Source: Burkholderiales bacterium
GTDB taxonomy: Bacteria > Pseudomonadota > Gammaproteobacteria > Burkholderiales > Burkholderiaceae_C
Reading direction: 5' to 3'
Assembly: GCA_017302505.1 (NCBI GenBank)
Contig: JAFLDH010000010.1
Coordinates: 1 to 49,180, forward strand
Length of the DNA: 49,180 nt
The position numbers and the translations under genes are program-made. This document shows positions 1-8,684 of the stretch, piece by piece; within the stretch, counting starts at the first letter, position 1; every line of letters starts with the position of its first letter. The notes under the pieces were generated by a model that worked only from the letters and a program-made list of their open reading frames with translations, had not been told where the DNA came from and made no database searches.

Positions 1-11
1 GGCAGGGCCGG

Positions 12-39
12 TTGACAGTTGCGGCGGAATCCCTAAAAT
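12..39 (+). promoter_or_regulatory. sigma70-type promoter of tRNA-Gly
   Basis: A perfect -35 box TTGACA (12-17) is followed after 16 bases by TAAAAT (34-39), a near-consensus -10. Transcription would begin near base 46, a few bases before the mature tRNA at 52. This is the chromosomal promoter of the tRNA gene, and it survives integration because the element enters at the 3' end of the tRNA. Confidence 0.75.
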
Positions 40-51
40 GCGCACTCCCAC

Positions 52-127
<76 letters not shown>

Positions 128-174
128 AGTTATGATCTACAGACTTCCACTGACGTCTGTAAGTCGTTGAAAAG

Positions 175-195
175 AGGGGCTTCGGCCCCTTTTTT
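175..195 (+). terminator. rho-independent terminator after tRNA-Gly
   Basis: AGGGGC (175-180), a TTCG tetraloop (181-184) and GCCCCT (185-190) form a very stable stem that runs into a T tract (190-195). It lies 48 bases after the tRNA and would end tRNA transcription before the integrase gene. A second small inverted repeat, ACAGAC...GTCTGT (139-160), lies between the tRNA and this terminator. Confidence 0.85.
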
Positions 196-325
196 CATTC
201 CAGCGAGCGCCACGGAAATCCACCCACAGCTACCGTTTTTGAGTGACCAATTGAGGCACAAGAATGCGGTTGGGACGGCTACCGGATAGTTGCTGGGGCT
301 GAGCGGGAACCATGACGAGCATAGG

Positions 326-343
326 CCTAAGTCATCACTTAGG
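326..343 (+). promoter_or_regulatory. hairpin covering the integrase ribosome binding site
   Basis: CCTAAGT (326-332), a CATC loop and ACTTAGG (337-343) form a perfect 7-bp inverted repeat. The Shine-Dalgarno sequence AGGAG (341-345) that serves the integrase ATG at 353 lies partly in the right arm, so the hairpin would hide it in the mRNA. The palindrome could equally be a protein operator; the sequence alone does not decide. Confidence 0.55.
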
Positions 344-352
344 AGCCTCGAA

Positions 353-2296
353 ATGGCACTCTCTGATCTGACCGTCCGGCAGGCAAGGACCACCGGCAAG
401 CGCTACACCCTCTCCGACAACGACTGCCTGGGCCTGATGGTCTCTGCCGCAGGCGGCAAGTCGTGGATCTTTCGCTACTACTGGCTGGGCAAGCAGAAGC
501 GCTTGTCCCTCGGCGGCTATCCCGCCCTCAGCCTGCGCGAGGCCCGCGGGGAGCGGGACAAGGCCCAGGCTCTGCTCGCCAGGGGGGTCGATCCTCAAAT
601 CGAACGCGACCAGCGTCGGCACGCAGCCAAGCTGGCGGGCGAATACACCTTCAAGAATGTTTTTGATGCCTGGGTCGAGCATCGCCGCAAGGAACTCAAG
701 GAAGGCCGCCAGAGCACGCTGTCGCAGATCCTGCGCATCTTCAACAAAGACGTGCTGCCCACCCTAGGGAAGATGTCGATCTACGACATTCGCCGGCCCC
801 AGCTTGTGGGCGTCGTGGCGGCGATCGAGAAGCGCAAGGCGTTCACCACCGCCGAGAAGGTGCGCACCTGGTTCAACCAGATGTTTCGCTATGCCCTGGT
901 CATTGCAGAGGGACTGGAAGTCAACCCGGCTGCGGACCTGGACGTGGTAGCTGAACCCAAGCCTCCGGTGGCGCACAACCCCTACCTGCACCTTCCCGAA
1001 CTGCCCGAGTTCCTTCAGAAGCTCCGGCTCTACAACCCCCGTGGCTGGCAGACCCAGCTTGGCGTCCGTCTGCTGTTCCTGACGGGGGTGCGCACGGGCG
1101 AGTTGCGGCTGGCCGAACCTGAGCAATTCGACCTCGACCGCGGCTTGTGGATCATCCCGCCGCAGGTCGTCAAGCAGCTCCAGGACGAAATGCGCAAGGC
1201 CGGCAAGCGGCCGCAGGACGTGCCGCCCTACATCGTGCCCCTGTCCCTGCAGGCCATCGAGATCGTGCGCTATCTCCTGGGCGTGATGCGGCCGGCGCAG
1301 AAGTACCTGCTGTCGCATCGCAGCGAACTCAAGAGGCGCATCAGCGAGAACACCCTCAACAAGGCCGTGCAGCTCATGGGGTATGAGGGACGCCTGACCG
1401 GCCATGGCATCCGCGGCACCATCTCGACCGCGCTCAACGAGATCGGATACCCGAAGATTTGGGTGGACGCGCAGCTTTCGCACTCCGATCCGAACAAGGT
1501 CAGCTCGGCCTACAACCACGCCAAGTATGTGGAGCCTCGGCGCCGCATGATGCAGGACTGGGCCGACCGTCTCGATCTGCTCGAACAGGGCGAAGTGGAA
1601 GCCGCGAGCGCGCACCTGACCATCCGTATCGACGGGGTGCCGGCGATGGCGGAAGTGGAGGAAGCGGTGGGCGCGGCTCCTGCGGTGGCCGAGCCCGCTG
1701 TCCCTAGCGTGCCGCCCGTTATCGCAACGCCCATCGTCGTAACGCCGAACAGCGGCGGGATCACGTTCCAGCGGCTGTCGCAGGTGCCACCGCCTCCGAT
1801 GCATGCCCCGGAGCCGGAAGTCTCAGCGATCCAGCGCGAGCGCGAGGAAATGCTGGCCGTCTACGAGTCGCCGAACAATCTGCCGGTTCCTCTGTTCGGC
1901 AAGCTGGCCGGCAAGTCCAAGGACCAGATCAACCGCGAGCTGAAGGCGGGCAAGCTCCTGTCGATCAGCCTGGGCAACCGGGGGCAGCGGGTTCCCGACT
2001 GGCAACTGGTACCGCTCAAGCACAAGCTGGCCCAAGTGCTCATGAACCAATGCCTGCAAGCGGATTCGTGGGAGCTGTACCGCATGCTGACCCAGCCTCA
2101 CCCCGAGCTGGGTGATCGTGCGGCTATCGATGCGGTCACGCCGACCAACGTGCCCGCGATCATCCGCGTCATCATGGGTGACTACCAGCGCCACGAGGAT
2201 GGGCCCGAGGCCGTTGCCTTGCGGCCCATTCCCGAGGATGTGCGGCTGAGCGTCCGTCGGCTGGTGGACAGCGCGGCAGTACTTGAGGGGGCCTAA
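353..2296 (+). CDS. intB13-like: P4-type tyrosine integrase with antitoxin-like C-terminal domain
   Basis: Site-specific recombinase that inserts and excises the element at tRNA-Gly. The start at 353 is chosen because AGGAG lies 8 bases upstream; an open frame from 290 lacks a ribosome site. The protein is 647 residues: an N-terminal arm-binding domain (DUF4102-like, about 1-95), a SAM-like core-binding domain (about 100-200) and a catalytic domain with R247 in TGVRTGE, H351/R354 in HGIR, H377 in LSH and the nucleophile Y387 in AYN. An ordinary P4 integrase would end near residue 420; this one, like other clc-family integrases, continues. After a proline-rich linker, residues about 500-610 match the C-terminal half of the antitoxin-like protein encoded at 25734, sharing SPNNL/QPDNL, the KLA.KS..QI stretch, PDWQL and a terminal DAVT. 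The integrase role is secure; the role of the extension is unknown. Confidence 0.95.
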   Translation: MALSDLTVRQARTTGKRYTLSDNDCLGLMVSAAGGKSWIFRYYWLGKQKRLSLGGYPALSLREARGERDKAQALLARGVDPQIERDQRRHAAKLAGEYTFKNVFDAWVEHRRKELKEGRQSTLSQILRIFNKDVLPTLGKMSIYDIRRPQLVGVVAAIEKRKAFTTAEKVRTWFNQMFRYALVIAEGLEVNPAADLDVVAEPKPPVAHNPYLHLPELPEFLQKLRLYNPRGWQTQLGVRLLFLTGVRTGELRLAEPEQFDLDRGLWIIPPQVVKQLQDEMRKAGKRPQDVPPYIVPLSLQAIEIVRYLLGVMRPAQKYLLSHRSELKRRISENTLNKAVQLMGYEGRLTGHGIRGTISTALNEIGYPKIWVDAQLSHSDPNKVSSAYNHAKYVEPRRRMMQDWADRLDLLEQGEVEAASAHLTIRIDGVPAMAEVEEAVGAAPAVAEPAVPSVPPVIATPIVVTPNSGGITFQRLSQVPPPPMHAPEPEVSAIQREREEMLAVYESPNNLPVPLFGKLAGKSKDQINRELKAGKLLSISLGNRGQRVPDWQLVPLKHKLAQVLMNQCLQADSWELYRMLTQPHPELGDRAAIDAVTPTNVPAIIRVIMGDYQRHEDGPEAVALRPIPEDVRLSVRRLVDSAAVLEGA

Positions 2297-2307
2297 CCCC
2301 CTTCAAA

Positions 2308-2337
2308 CTACGGCCGGGGTCATAGCTCCGGCCGTAG
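2308..2337. terminator. bidirectional hairpin between convergent genes
   Basis: CTACGGCCGG (2308-2317) and CCGGCCGTAG (2328-2337) are a perfect 10-bp inverted repeat with a 10-base loop, placed between the integrase stop (2296) and the stop of the leftward LysR fragment (2346). A second hairpin, GGGGG/CCCCC around CCTAA, overlaps the integrase stop. No long T tract follows, so termination strength is uncertain. Confidence 0.6.
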
Positions 2338-2345
2338 GGATGTTA

Positions 2346-2987
2346 TTACGTGGCTTCGGCCCCGGCGACTTGCATCGCTCTGCGCTCGAACCGCTCCGAA
2401 GCGGAGTCGGTTTGCGCGTGGCGTCGCTGCAGGTAGGTCACGATTTCATAGGGGCCGTCGGCGAGCGGTCGCATGGTGATACCCCAGCCGTGGGCACGCT
2501 CGATGCGCGTTTGCGCAGATACCCCGATGCCATAGCCGGCCGCAACCCATAGCGCCAGCATCTCGAATGAAGTCACCCGCTGGATGTTCTCCTCGTCCAA
2601 CGGCATGAGGGAGGCCAGCCTTCCATCCAGCAGAGGACAGTCCTCGGCCTGCCAGCGATAGATCGGGTAGTCTTGAAGACCGGCGACGGTGAGCTTTGCC
2701 CTGTCGAGTAAATGGAACCGCGGCGGCACGGCGACAGCCATGCTCTCGGCCCACAAAGGTTGCGTCTTGAGGCCTGGGTCGCTGGCCCCCTGAAGCGACA
2801 TTCCTGCGTCGTAGCGACCGTCCTGAATTCCCGCGACCAATTCGTCACCTGTTACCGCAGAAAACGTTAGCCTGACGTTTGGCTCTTCTGCGCGCTGCAG
2901 GGCCAGCAACTTGGAGAGCTGAAACGACGGCACACCCGGCGCGATGGCAAGCCGGAGGCGGGATGTTCGGCTGGTGATGCTGTGCAT
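2346..2987 (-). pseudogene. LysR-type effector-binding domain without its DNA-binding head
   Basis: The 213-residue product begins directly with the region that normally follows the LysR linker (RLRLAIAPG...) and runs through the complete effector-binding fold, including the typical GYGIGV near its C-terminus. The N-terminal winged helix-turn-helix and linker helix, about 85-90 residues in the family, are absent, and no reading frame upstream encodes them. The gene is divergent from the Xre regulator at 3112. It is most simply a 5'-truncated relic. A free ligand-sensing domain working with the neighbouring DNA-binding protein is possible but unsupported. Confidence 0.65.
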
Positions 2988-3070
2988 AAGCGCCGCGCAG
3001 AAGAGAGGCTAGGCAGGTCGAGGTGCGAGCTAGCATGACGGGAAAGAGAGAAGTTTAACGTCTCCAAACT

Positions 3071-3083
3071 TAACGTGGTTAAT
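3071..3083. promoter_or_regulatory. palindromic operator upstream of the Xre gene
   Basis: TTAAC-GTG-GTTAA (3071-3083) is a perfect 13-base palindrome located 28 bases before the Xre start codon. A direct copy of TTAACGT also occurs at 3056-3062, 15 bases upstream. Size, symmetry and position fit an autoregulatory site for the small Xre protein that could also control the divergent LysR fragment. Confidence 0.5.
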
Positions 3084-3111
3084 TTTCGCAGTTTGATCGA
3101 CCCTTCTGCCG

Positions 3112-3405
3112 ATGCAGAAGACCACTATTCAGCCTGGACGTCCGTCTGGCACAACCACGTATGACTCCAAGCCAGCATTGGCATTCGGACAGGCCGTGCG
3201 CGCGGCTCGCGTCGCGCAAGGCGTCGCGCAGGATGAGTTCGCTTCTAGGGCAGGCATTGCACGCTCGCATATGGGAAAAATTGAACGTGGAGAACATGTA
3301 CCTACGCTTCCGCTCATACTGAAAATTTCTACAGCACTTGGAATAAGTGCGGCCGAGCTTATGGCCGCAACCGAACACAATCTGAGTTTAAGCGCTGATT
3401 CTTGA
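3112..3405 (+). CDS. small Xre-family transcriptional regulator
   Basis: This 97-residue protein has one Cro/CI-type helix-turn-helix at about residues 24-83. It includes FGQAVRAARVAQGVAQDEFA, the recognition segment GIARSHMGKIERGEH and the closing helix LPLILKISTALG. There is no catalytic or sensory domain. Proteins of this size usually repress their own operon or act as element regulators. No clear Shine-Dalgarno precedes the ATG, so weak or leaderless translation is possible. It is divergent from the LysR fragment and converges on the full LysR gene 14 bases downstream. Confidence 0.85.
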   Translation: MQKTTIQPGRPSGTTTYDSKPALAFGQAVRAARVAQGVAQDEFASRAGIARSHMGKIERGEHVPTLPLILKISTALGISAAELMAATEHNLSLSADS

Positions 3406-3419
3406 GCAAATTATTTCAG

Positions 3420-4307
3420 TCAATCGTCGAAACCCTCACGCAGTCGGGAAATAAAACGCTCCAATGAAGCAGTCAAGTCACTACTTGCTGATCGGAGTAG
3501 GTAAGTAGTGATTACTGCTGATTTCACAGCCAGGGGGCGGATCACCACATCCTGGCGTTGACTGATCGGAATCTTGGTTGCAGAGATAAAGCCGACGCCG
3601 TAACCTGCCCCCACCAGAGTCAGCATCATGTCCAGCGAGGACACGTGTTCAACGACATTCTGATTCCCCACTGGCCCCAGGAGTCGAGCCAGCTCGCGGC
3701 AGTAACCCTCGCATATCCGCGGATCGCACAACACAAGTGGGTGGCCTCCCAGTTTATGTAGTGGAATCTCCTTATGGGCAAGCAACTCATGTAGTGCGGG
3801 CAAAGCGATCACAATTGGATCTCGCCAGATTGGCACGGCGACAATGCCATCGCTGACTTCATCGGTGTGCGCGAGACCGATCGTAAAGTCGCCCGACCGA
3901 AGCCCGCGCAACTGTTCGGCCAAGGGCACTTCGCACATACGTATCTCCATTTCCGGCTCTTCCACACGGCAGCGAGCCAAGAATGCTGACAGTCGGGGAT
4001 CGAGAGCTCCATCGGATACGGCGATGCGCAGGCTGCCCCGCCTACCCGCTGCGATGGCCCTGGCATTCTCTTGCGCTTGTTCCAAGACCGTGAATAGTCG
4101 GCGAGTATCTTGCAAGAATGCAGCGCCGGCTGCTGTCAGGCGCGTACCTCTTCGATCCCGATCAAAGAGCACAACCCCCAGTTCGTCTTCCAGCTCTTTG
4201 ATCGCTCGCGACAATGGCGGCTGCTCGATATGTAGGCGCTCAGCAGCTCGTGTGAAGTGCAATTCCTCGGCCAATGCGACAAAGCAACGAAGATGGCGTA
4301 GTTCCAT
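3420..4307 (-). CDS. LysR-family transcriptional regulator
   Basis: Complete 295-residue LTTR. It starts with a canonical winged helix-turn-helix (MELRHLRCFVALAEELHFTR, then AAERLHIEQPPLSRAIKELE) and the LTAAG turn, followed by a linker helix and a two-lobed effector domain with GYGVGF near residue 240. The inducer cannot be read from sequence. Clc-type elements carry a LysR regulator (TciR) in the cascade that starts transfer, but this gene sits next to metabolic cargo and lacks the known neighbours, so it may instead control cargo. Its target could lie in the 900-base gap between it and proX. Confidence 0.9.
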   Translation of the reverse strand: MELRHLRCFVALAEELHFTRAAERLHIEQPPLSRAIKELEDELGVVLFDRDRRGTRLTAAGAAFLQDTRRLFTVLEQAQENARAIAAGRRGSLRIAVSDGALDPRLSAFLARCRVEEPEMEIRMCEVPLAEQLRGLRSGDFTIGLAHTDEVSDGIVAVPIWRDPIVIALPALHELLAHKEIPLHKLGGHPLVLCDPRICEGYCRELARLLGPVGNQNVVEHVSSLDMMLTLVGAGYGVGFISATKIPISQRQDVVIRPLAVKSAVITTYLLRSASSDLTASLERFISRLREGFDD

Positions 4308-5235
4308 GTACCTTATTTCCTAATCTCAAGCACATCGGGCCACATATCTTCAGACGGCCTTGGTAACTTCGAGCCAAGTGATGAGTGCAGGTCATCTGCA
4401 AGAACAGCATGCTGCCTGCATTGAGTTCTTCGCTGCATCTGTCGGACCGCAAGCGCGAAGAGGAAGATCTACCGGCGATATGAGTCGGCTTGGACATATA
4501 TCTCCGTTCAGCGACTTTGAATTGCATTAAGTCGTTCGCGGCGGTGGGAAAAGCTGGAAATGGTCTGCCACCATTTTCTTGGCCCTAACTCAGCGCCAAA
4601 ACAGTTTCCAGTTTCCCGCTAACGCTATTGCCGCCTTTTTATTGTTGCTGACCGCCACGCACTGATGTTCTGGCAAACTGCTTTTCACGTCTTGTCTCCA
4701 ATTTTCGGCAAAATCGAATTAGTGCGTTGAATGAGAACACTAAAACAGCATTTGAAGTTGCGTCTTCCTATTGCGGAAAGCATTTTATTTGCCAGCTTAA
4801 AATTTTTTAACCATATCCCATGCACGAGGTTTCCGTCGTAAATTTGCCGTAAATTCTTCGTGACTTTGACGCTCAGGTTCCTGCAAGCGTCAAGCACTTG
4901 CGTAGCGAGGCGGCTACTTGGCGGTGGGCCCGAACGGTTGGTTGGAAATTTACTTAGAATTTATGCAAGTCGACTTTGTGGGGGCGGATAATTTGCAAGG
5001 CCTCGATGCTTGTTTGAGGTGTGGCTATTTTGCCATTCATCACGAAGAAAAATCCTGCCTTTCACGAATCCTCGGTCCGCGGGTAAGGCGACGGCAGTCT
5101 GCGGAGCGAATTTTTGGGTATGAAATTTGAATCTTAGTTATTTATCGCATCGATTAGAAATGCGCCGAAGATTATCTGCTTACGTACAAAGCAGGATTCA
5201 AATTTTTCTGGCAATGGTCTTCTTCGTTAAACCTT
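4308..5235. other. AT-rich gap without a convincing gene
   Basis: About 930 bases separate the divergent LysR and proX genes. Base composition is visibly lower in GC than on either side. The short open frames here (4240-4527, 4685-4897 on the minus strand; 4918-5130 on the plus strand) have no recognisable domains, no ribosome sites and unusual amino-acid composition. A small hairpin GAAATGGT...ACCATTTT lies near 4556-4580. The stretch may contain the promoters of both flanking genes and the remains of an older insertion; I could not identify either with confidence. Confidence 0.5.
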
Positions 5236-5253
5236 GTGAAGGCTAAAAAATCC

Positions 5254-6249
5254 ATGCGTTATCCCGCCTTTAAGTTGGCAGCCCTGACAGCCATTTTCTT
5301 CGCTTGCGCCAGCAGCTCTCAGGCCGCACCAGTCTGCGAAGTGAGTCGACCTGTTAACTTCAGCGGCGCTAGCTGGGAATCCAACCTGGTGCTGGTGGAG
5401 GTGCAGCGCTTCATCCTCGAAAACGGCTACGGCTGCAAGACCGAGGTGCTGCCCACCGAGACCCTGCCGGCCCTGGCCGCGCTGGAGCGCGGCGACCTGG
5501 ACGTGAACACCGAGATCTGGCTCAACTCCGTTGCGGAGCCCTGGAAGCGCGCCGAAGCCACCGGCAAGGTCAAGCGCGTGGGCGAGCTGTACCGGGGGGG
5601 CGAGGGCTGGTTCATTCCCCGCTACACCGCCAAGCGCCTGCCCGAGCTGAAGTTGGCGGCCGACCTGCCCAAGTTCAAGAAACATTTCGCCGATCCGGAA
5701 GAACCCGGTAAGGGCCGTTTCTACGGTTGCCCGGCCGGCTGGGGCTGCGAGGTCGTCAGTTCCAACCTGTATCGCGCGTTGGGGCTGGAAGACAGCTACA
5801 CGCTGTACTCGCCGGGCACCGGCGCGGCGCAGAAGGCGGCGCTGACCTCCGCCTACAAGCGTAAACAGGATATCGTTTTCTACTATTGGTATCCGACGCC
5901 GCTGGTGGGCGCCCTGGACCTGGTGAAGCTGGAATTGCCGGCCTACGACGCGGCCAAGCACGAGTGCCTGACGGCGCCCAAGTGCGCCAACCCCGAGCCC
6001 AGCGCCTACCCCGAGAATCCGGTGTTCACGGCGCTCAACGCCCAATTCGTCCAGGACGCGCCGCAACTGGCGGCATTCTTCTCCAAGGTGGCCGTGCCGC
6101 TGCCGGTGATGGACCAGACCCTGGCCCACCTGGAAGAAACCGGCGACGACGCCGACGACGTGGCGCAATGGTTCCTGGAGAACCAGGGCGACCTGTGGAA
6201 GCAATGGGTGCCCGCCGACGTGGCGGCCCGAGTGCAGGACGCGCTCTGA
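5254..6249 (+). CDS. proX: glycine betaine/proline ABC transporter substrate-binding protein
   Basis: Periplasmic receptor that captures quaternary ammonium compatible solutes and hands them to the ProW permease. A Sec signal peptide (hydrophobic LAALTAIFFACASSSQA, cleavage before APVCEV) precedes an OpuAC-type fold with the W-rich binding regions expected for choline/betaine recognition (GASWESN, NTEIWLNS, FYYWYPTPL). Cysteines in CPAGWGC may form a disulfide. The ATG at 5254 has AAGG 11 bases upstream; a GTG at 5236 is in frame and would add six residues. It is first in a three-gene set with proW and proV, in the order X-W-V rather than the enteric V-W-X. Confidence 0.9.
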   Translation: MRYPAFKLAALTAIFFACASSSQAAPVCEVSRPVNFSGASWESNLVLVEVQRFILENGYGCKTEVLPTETLPALAALERGDLDVNTEIWLNSVAEPWKRAEATGKVKRVGELYRGGEGWFIPRYTAKRLPELKLAADLPKFKKHFADPEEPGKGRFYGCPAGWGCEVVSSNLYRALGLEDSYTLYSPGTGAAQKAALTSAYKRKQDIVFYYWYPTPLVGALDLVKLELPAYDAAKHECLTAPKCANPEPSAYPENPVFTALNAQFVQDAPQLAAFFSKVAVPLPVMDQTLAHLEETGDDADDVAQWFLENQGDLWKQWVPADVAARVQDAL

Positions 6250-6377
6250 TCGGCTTGCCCCGCCGCCAGGTCTGGCGCGCCGCGCCATGGCCGGCGGCAA
6301 GCCTCCCGTGCCTTGAAATGAACCCGACGCGCCCGCGCGTCGGCGCGCCTGGGCACCAATCCTGATGGTGCTACGCC

Positions 6378-7235
6378 ATGTTTCCTGAATTGATCCCCCC
6401 GCGCGAGCTGCGTCGCGCCATCGACGGTTTCGTCGATTCCTTGGTCACCGATTACGCCGACACCCTGGAGGCCTTGTCCAAGCCTTTCCTGCACATCCTG
6501 GTCTGGCTTGAACAAGTCCTCCGCAGTTCGCCCTGGTGGGCGGTGGTGCTGGCGGTCGTGGCCATCGCCTGGCTGGTCAGCCGACGCATCGGCCTGAGCG
6601 TCGCCATGGGCTCGCTGCTTTGCGTGGTCGGCCTGCTGGGCCTGTGGGACGCCGGCATGCAGACGTTGGCGCTCATGATCATGGCGGTGGTGCTGTCCGT
6701 CATCATCGGCATTCCGCTGGGCATCCTGATGGCGCGCATCAACTGGCTGCGCAGCATCATGATGCCGGTGCTCGACGTCATGCAGACCATGCCCAGCTTC
6801 GTCTACCTGATCCCGGTGGTCATGCTGTTCGGCCTGGGCAAGATCCCGGCCATCATCGCCACCGTCATCTACGCGGTGCCGCCGCTGATCCGCCTGACCG
6901 ACCTGGGCATACGCCTGGTCGACCAGGAAGTGCTGGAGGCGTCCCGCGCCTTTGGCGCCAACTCGCGCCAGCAGTTGTTCGGCGTGCAACTGCCGCTGGC
7001 GCTGCCCAACATCATGGCCGGCATCAACCAGACCACCATGATGGCGCTCTCCATGGTCGTCATCGCCTCCATGATAGGCGCGCGCGGCCTGGGCTACGAG
7101 GTGCTGCTGGGCATCAATCGCCTGGAGGTCGGGCGGGGCCTGCTGGCCGGCCTGGGCATCGTGGTGCTGGCCGTGCTGTTCGACCGCATCACCCAATCCT
7201 ATGGACAGCGCGTGCGCCAGGGAGGCAAGCGATGA
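6378..7235 (+). CDS. proW: glycine betaine/proline ABC transporter permease
   Basis: Inner-membrane channel subunit of the betaine importer, 285 residues. An N-terminal segment (about 1-50) is followed by several hydrophobic helices (VVLAVVAIAWLV, LGSLLCVVGLLGLW, LALMIMAVVLSVIIG) and the binding-protein-dependent permease signature around EASRAFGANSRQQLFGVQLP (about 190-210), which docks on the ATPase. Length and composition fit ProW/OpuAB. Its stop overlaps the proV start by four bases (ATGA), indicating translational coupling. The 128-base spacer after proX has no obvious promoter. Confidence 0.92.
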   Translation: MFPELIPPRELRRAIDGFVDSLVTDYADTLEALSKPFLHILVWLEQVLRSSPWWAVVLAVVAIAWLVSRRIGLSVAMGSLLCVVGLLGLWDAGMQTLALMIMAVVLSVIIGIPLGILMARINWLRSIMMPVLDVMQTMPSFVYLIPVVMLFGLGKIPAIIATVIYAVPPLIRLTDLGIRLVDQEVLEASRAFGANSRQQLFGVQLPLALPNIMAGINQTTMMALSMVVIASMIGARGLGYEVLLGINRLEVGRGLLAGLGIVVLAVLFDRITQSYGQRVRQGGKR

Positions 7236-8425
7236 GCAAGATCGAAGTCAAGAACATCTACAAGATATTCGGCCCGCATCCAGCCAAGTGGCTGGAGGCC
7301 GCGCGCTCGGGTATCAGCAAGGAAGACCTGCTCAAGCGCAGCCGCCATACGCTGGGCTTGCGCGACATCAGCCTGAGCGTTGAGGAAGGCAGCATTTACG
7401 TCATCATGGGCCTGTCGGGCTCGGGCAAGTCCACGCTGATCCGCCACTTCAACCGCCTGATCGAGCCCACCGCCGGCCAGATCGTGGTCGACGGGGTGGA
7501 CGTGGTCAGCCTGGGCAAGCGCGAACTGGAACAGTTCCGCCAGAAGACCGTGAGCATGGTGTTCCAGCGCTTCGGCCTGTTCCCGCACCGCACCGTGCTG
7601 GAGAACGCCGCTTACGGCCTGGCCGTGCAGGGCGTGGCGCGCGCCCAGCGCGAGGACAAGGCGCGCTACTGGCTGGACCAAGTGGGCCTGAAGGAGTTCG
7701 AGGAACAGTACCCGGACCAGCTTTCCGGCGGCATGCAGCAGCGCGTCGGGCTGGCGCGCGCGCTGGCCACCGATGCCGAAATCCTGCTGATGGACGAGGC
7801 CTTCTCGGCGCTGGACCCGCTGATCCGCCGGGAAATGCAGGACCAGCTGCTGCAGTTGCAGCTCAAGCTGAACAAAACCATCGTCTTCATCACCCACGAC
7901 CTGGACGAGGCCCTGCGCCTGGGTAACCGTATCGCGGTCCTGAAGGACGGCGAGTTGATCCAGGAAGGCACGCCCGAAGACATCTTGCTGAATCCTGCGA
8001 CCGACTACGTACAGGCCTTCCTGCAGGACGTCAACCGCACCAAGGTGCTGAGCGCGTCGCACGCGGTCAATCCATCTCGCCTGACGCTGACCATGCGCAC
8101 ACGCCCCGCGCTTGCCATCAAACAGATGCGCGCGCTGGACTACGCTTTTGCCCCCGTCCTCGACGGCAAGCGTCTGGCTGGCGTTCTAACGGTTGATGCA
8201 GCGCTGACCGCCGTACAGGAAGGCCAGCGGGACATCTCGCGACAAGTGGTTGAGCTAGCATCAATCCCGGACACCGCCGGCTTGGATGAAGTGCTGGTGC
8301 AACTGGTGGCCAGTGACCAGCCGGTGGCAGTCACAGGCGATGGCGACAAGTTCATTGGCATGCTGTCGCGCGCGAAGGTGATGGAGCTGGTGACACCGGG
8401 TCTCAGCAGTATCGAATCACGGTGA
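7232..8425 (+). CDS. proV: glycine betaine/proline ABC transporter ATP-binding protein
   Basis: Cytoplasmic ATPase of the betaine importer, 397 residues, close to the usual ProV length. The Walker A motif is GLSGSGKST, the ABC signature LSGGMQQR, Walker B ILLMDEAFSALDP and the H-loop FITHDLDEA. The N-terminal extension before Walker A (YKIFGPHPAKW...) is typical of ProV/OpuAA. The C-terminal 110 residues form a CBS-type region, which in OpuA transporters senses ionic strength, so import could be gated directly by osmotic stress. A following inverted repeat CGGGCTGA (8432-8439)/TCAGCCCG (8481-8488) could be the transcript end; the rest of the gap to 8684 holds nothing I recognise. Confidence 0.93.
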   Translation: MSKIEVKNIYKIFGPHPAKWLEAARSGISKEDLLKRSRHTLGLRDISLSVEEGSIYVIMGLSGSGKSTLIRHFNRLIEPTAGQIVVDGVDVVSLGKRELEQFRQKTVSMVFQRFGLFPHRTVLENAAYGLAVQGVARAQREDKARYWLDQVGLKEFEEQYPDQLSGGMQQRVGLARALATDAEILLMDEAFSALDPLIRREMQDQLLQLQLKLNKTIVFITHDLDEALRLGNRIAVLKDGELIQEGTPEDILLNPATDYVQAFLQDVNRTKVLSASHAVNPSRLTLTMRTRPALAIKQMRALDYAFAPVLDGKRLAGVLTVDAALTAVQEGQRDISRQVVELASIPDTAGLDEVLVQLVASDQPVAVTGDGDKFIGMLSRAKVMELVTPGLSSIESR

Positions 8426-8684
8426 GACGCGCGGGCTGAACCTGCCGACATCCGGCCCATACGTCCACTGCTAACGGGTGTCAGCCCGAGATGAGATGTC
8501 CCGCTTGATGAATTCGCTCCAATAGCGGGTGGCGTGGAGATTCAGTCGATTTTTCTGCGCGGCTTGATGCCACTTGCGGAGCCTTTACGCCTGCAACGCC
8601 GGACGCCAAGGCAAAAGGCCCCGCAGCTTACTGCAAACGCAAAGTCCAGTAATCACTTGAAAAATGAGCTGGCGACGCTGCCAT

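Noticed and set aside
764-1804. Long minus-strand open frame opposite the integrase
   Set aside because: Composition is His/Arg/Gly-rich with no motif, and the plus strand has a full integrase with catalytic residues; it is a high-GC shadow.
6006-7196. 396-codon minus-strand frame opposite proX/proW
   Set aside because: Rich in His, Gln and Asp repeats as expected from the complement of membrane-protein codons; no start context or domain.
6536-7231. N-terminal extension of the proV frame through proW
   Set aside because: The frame is open but encodes Arg/His-rich text; the true ProV start is the ATGA overlap at 7232.
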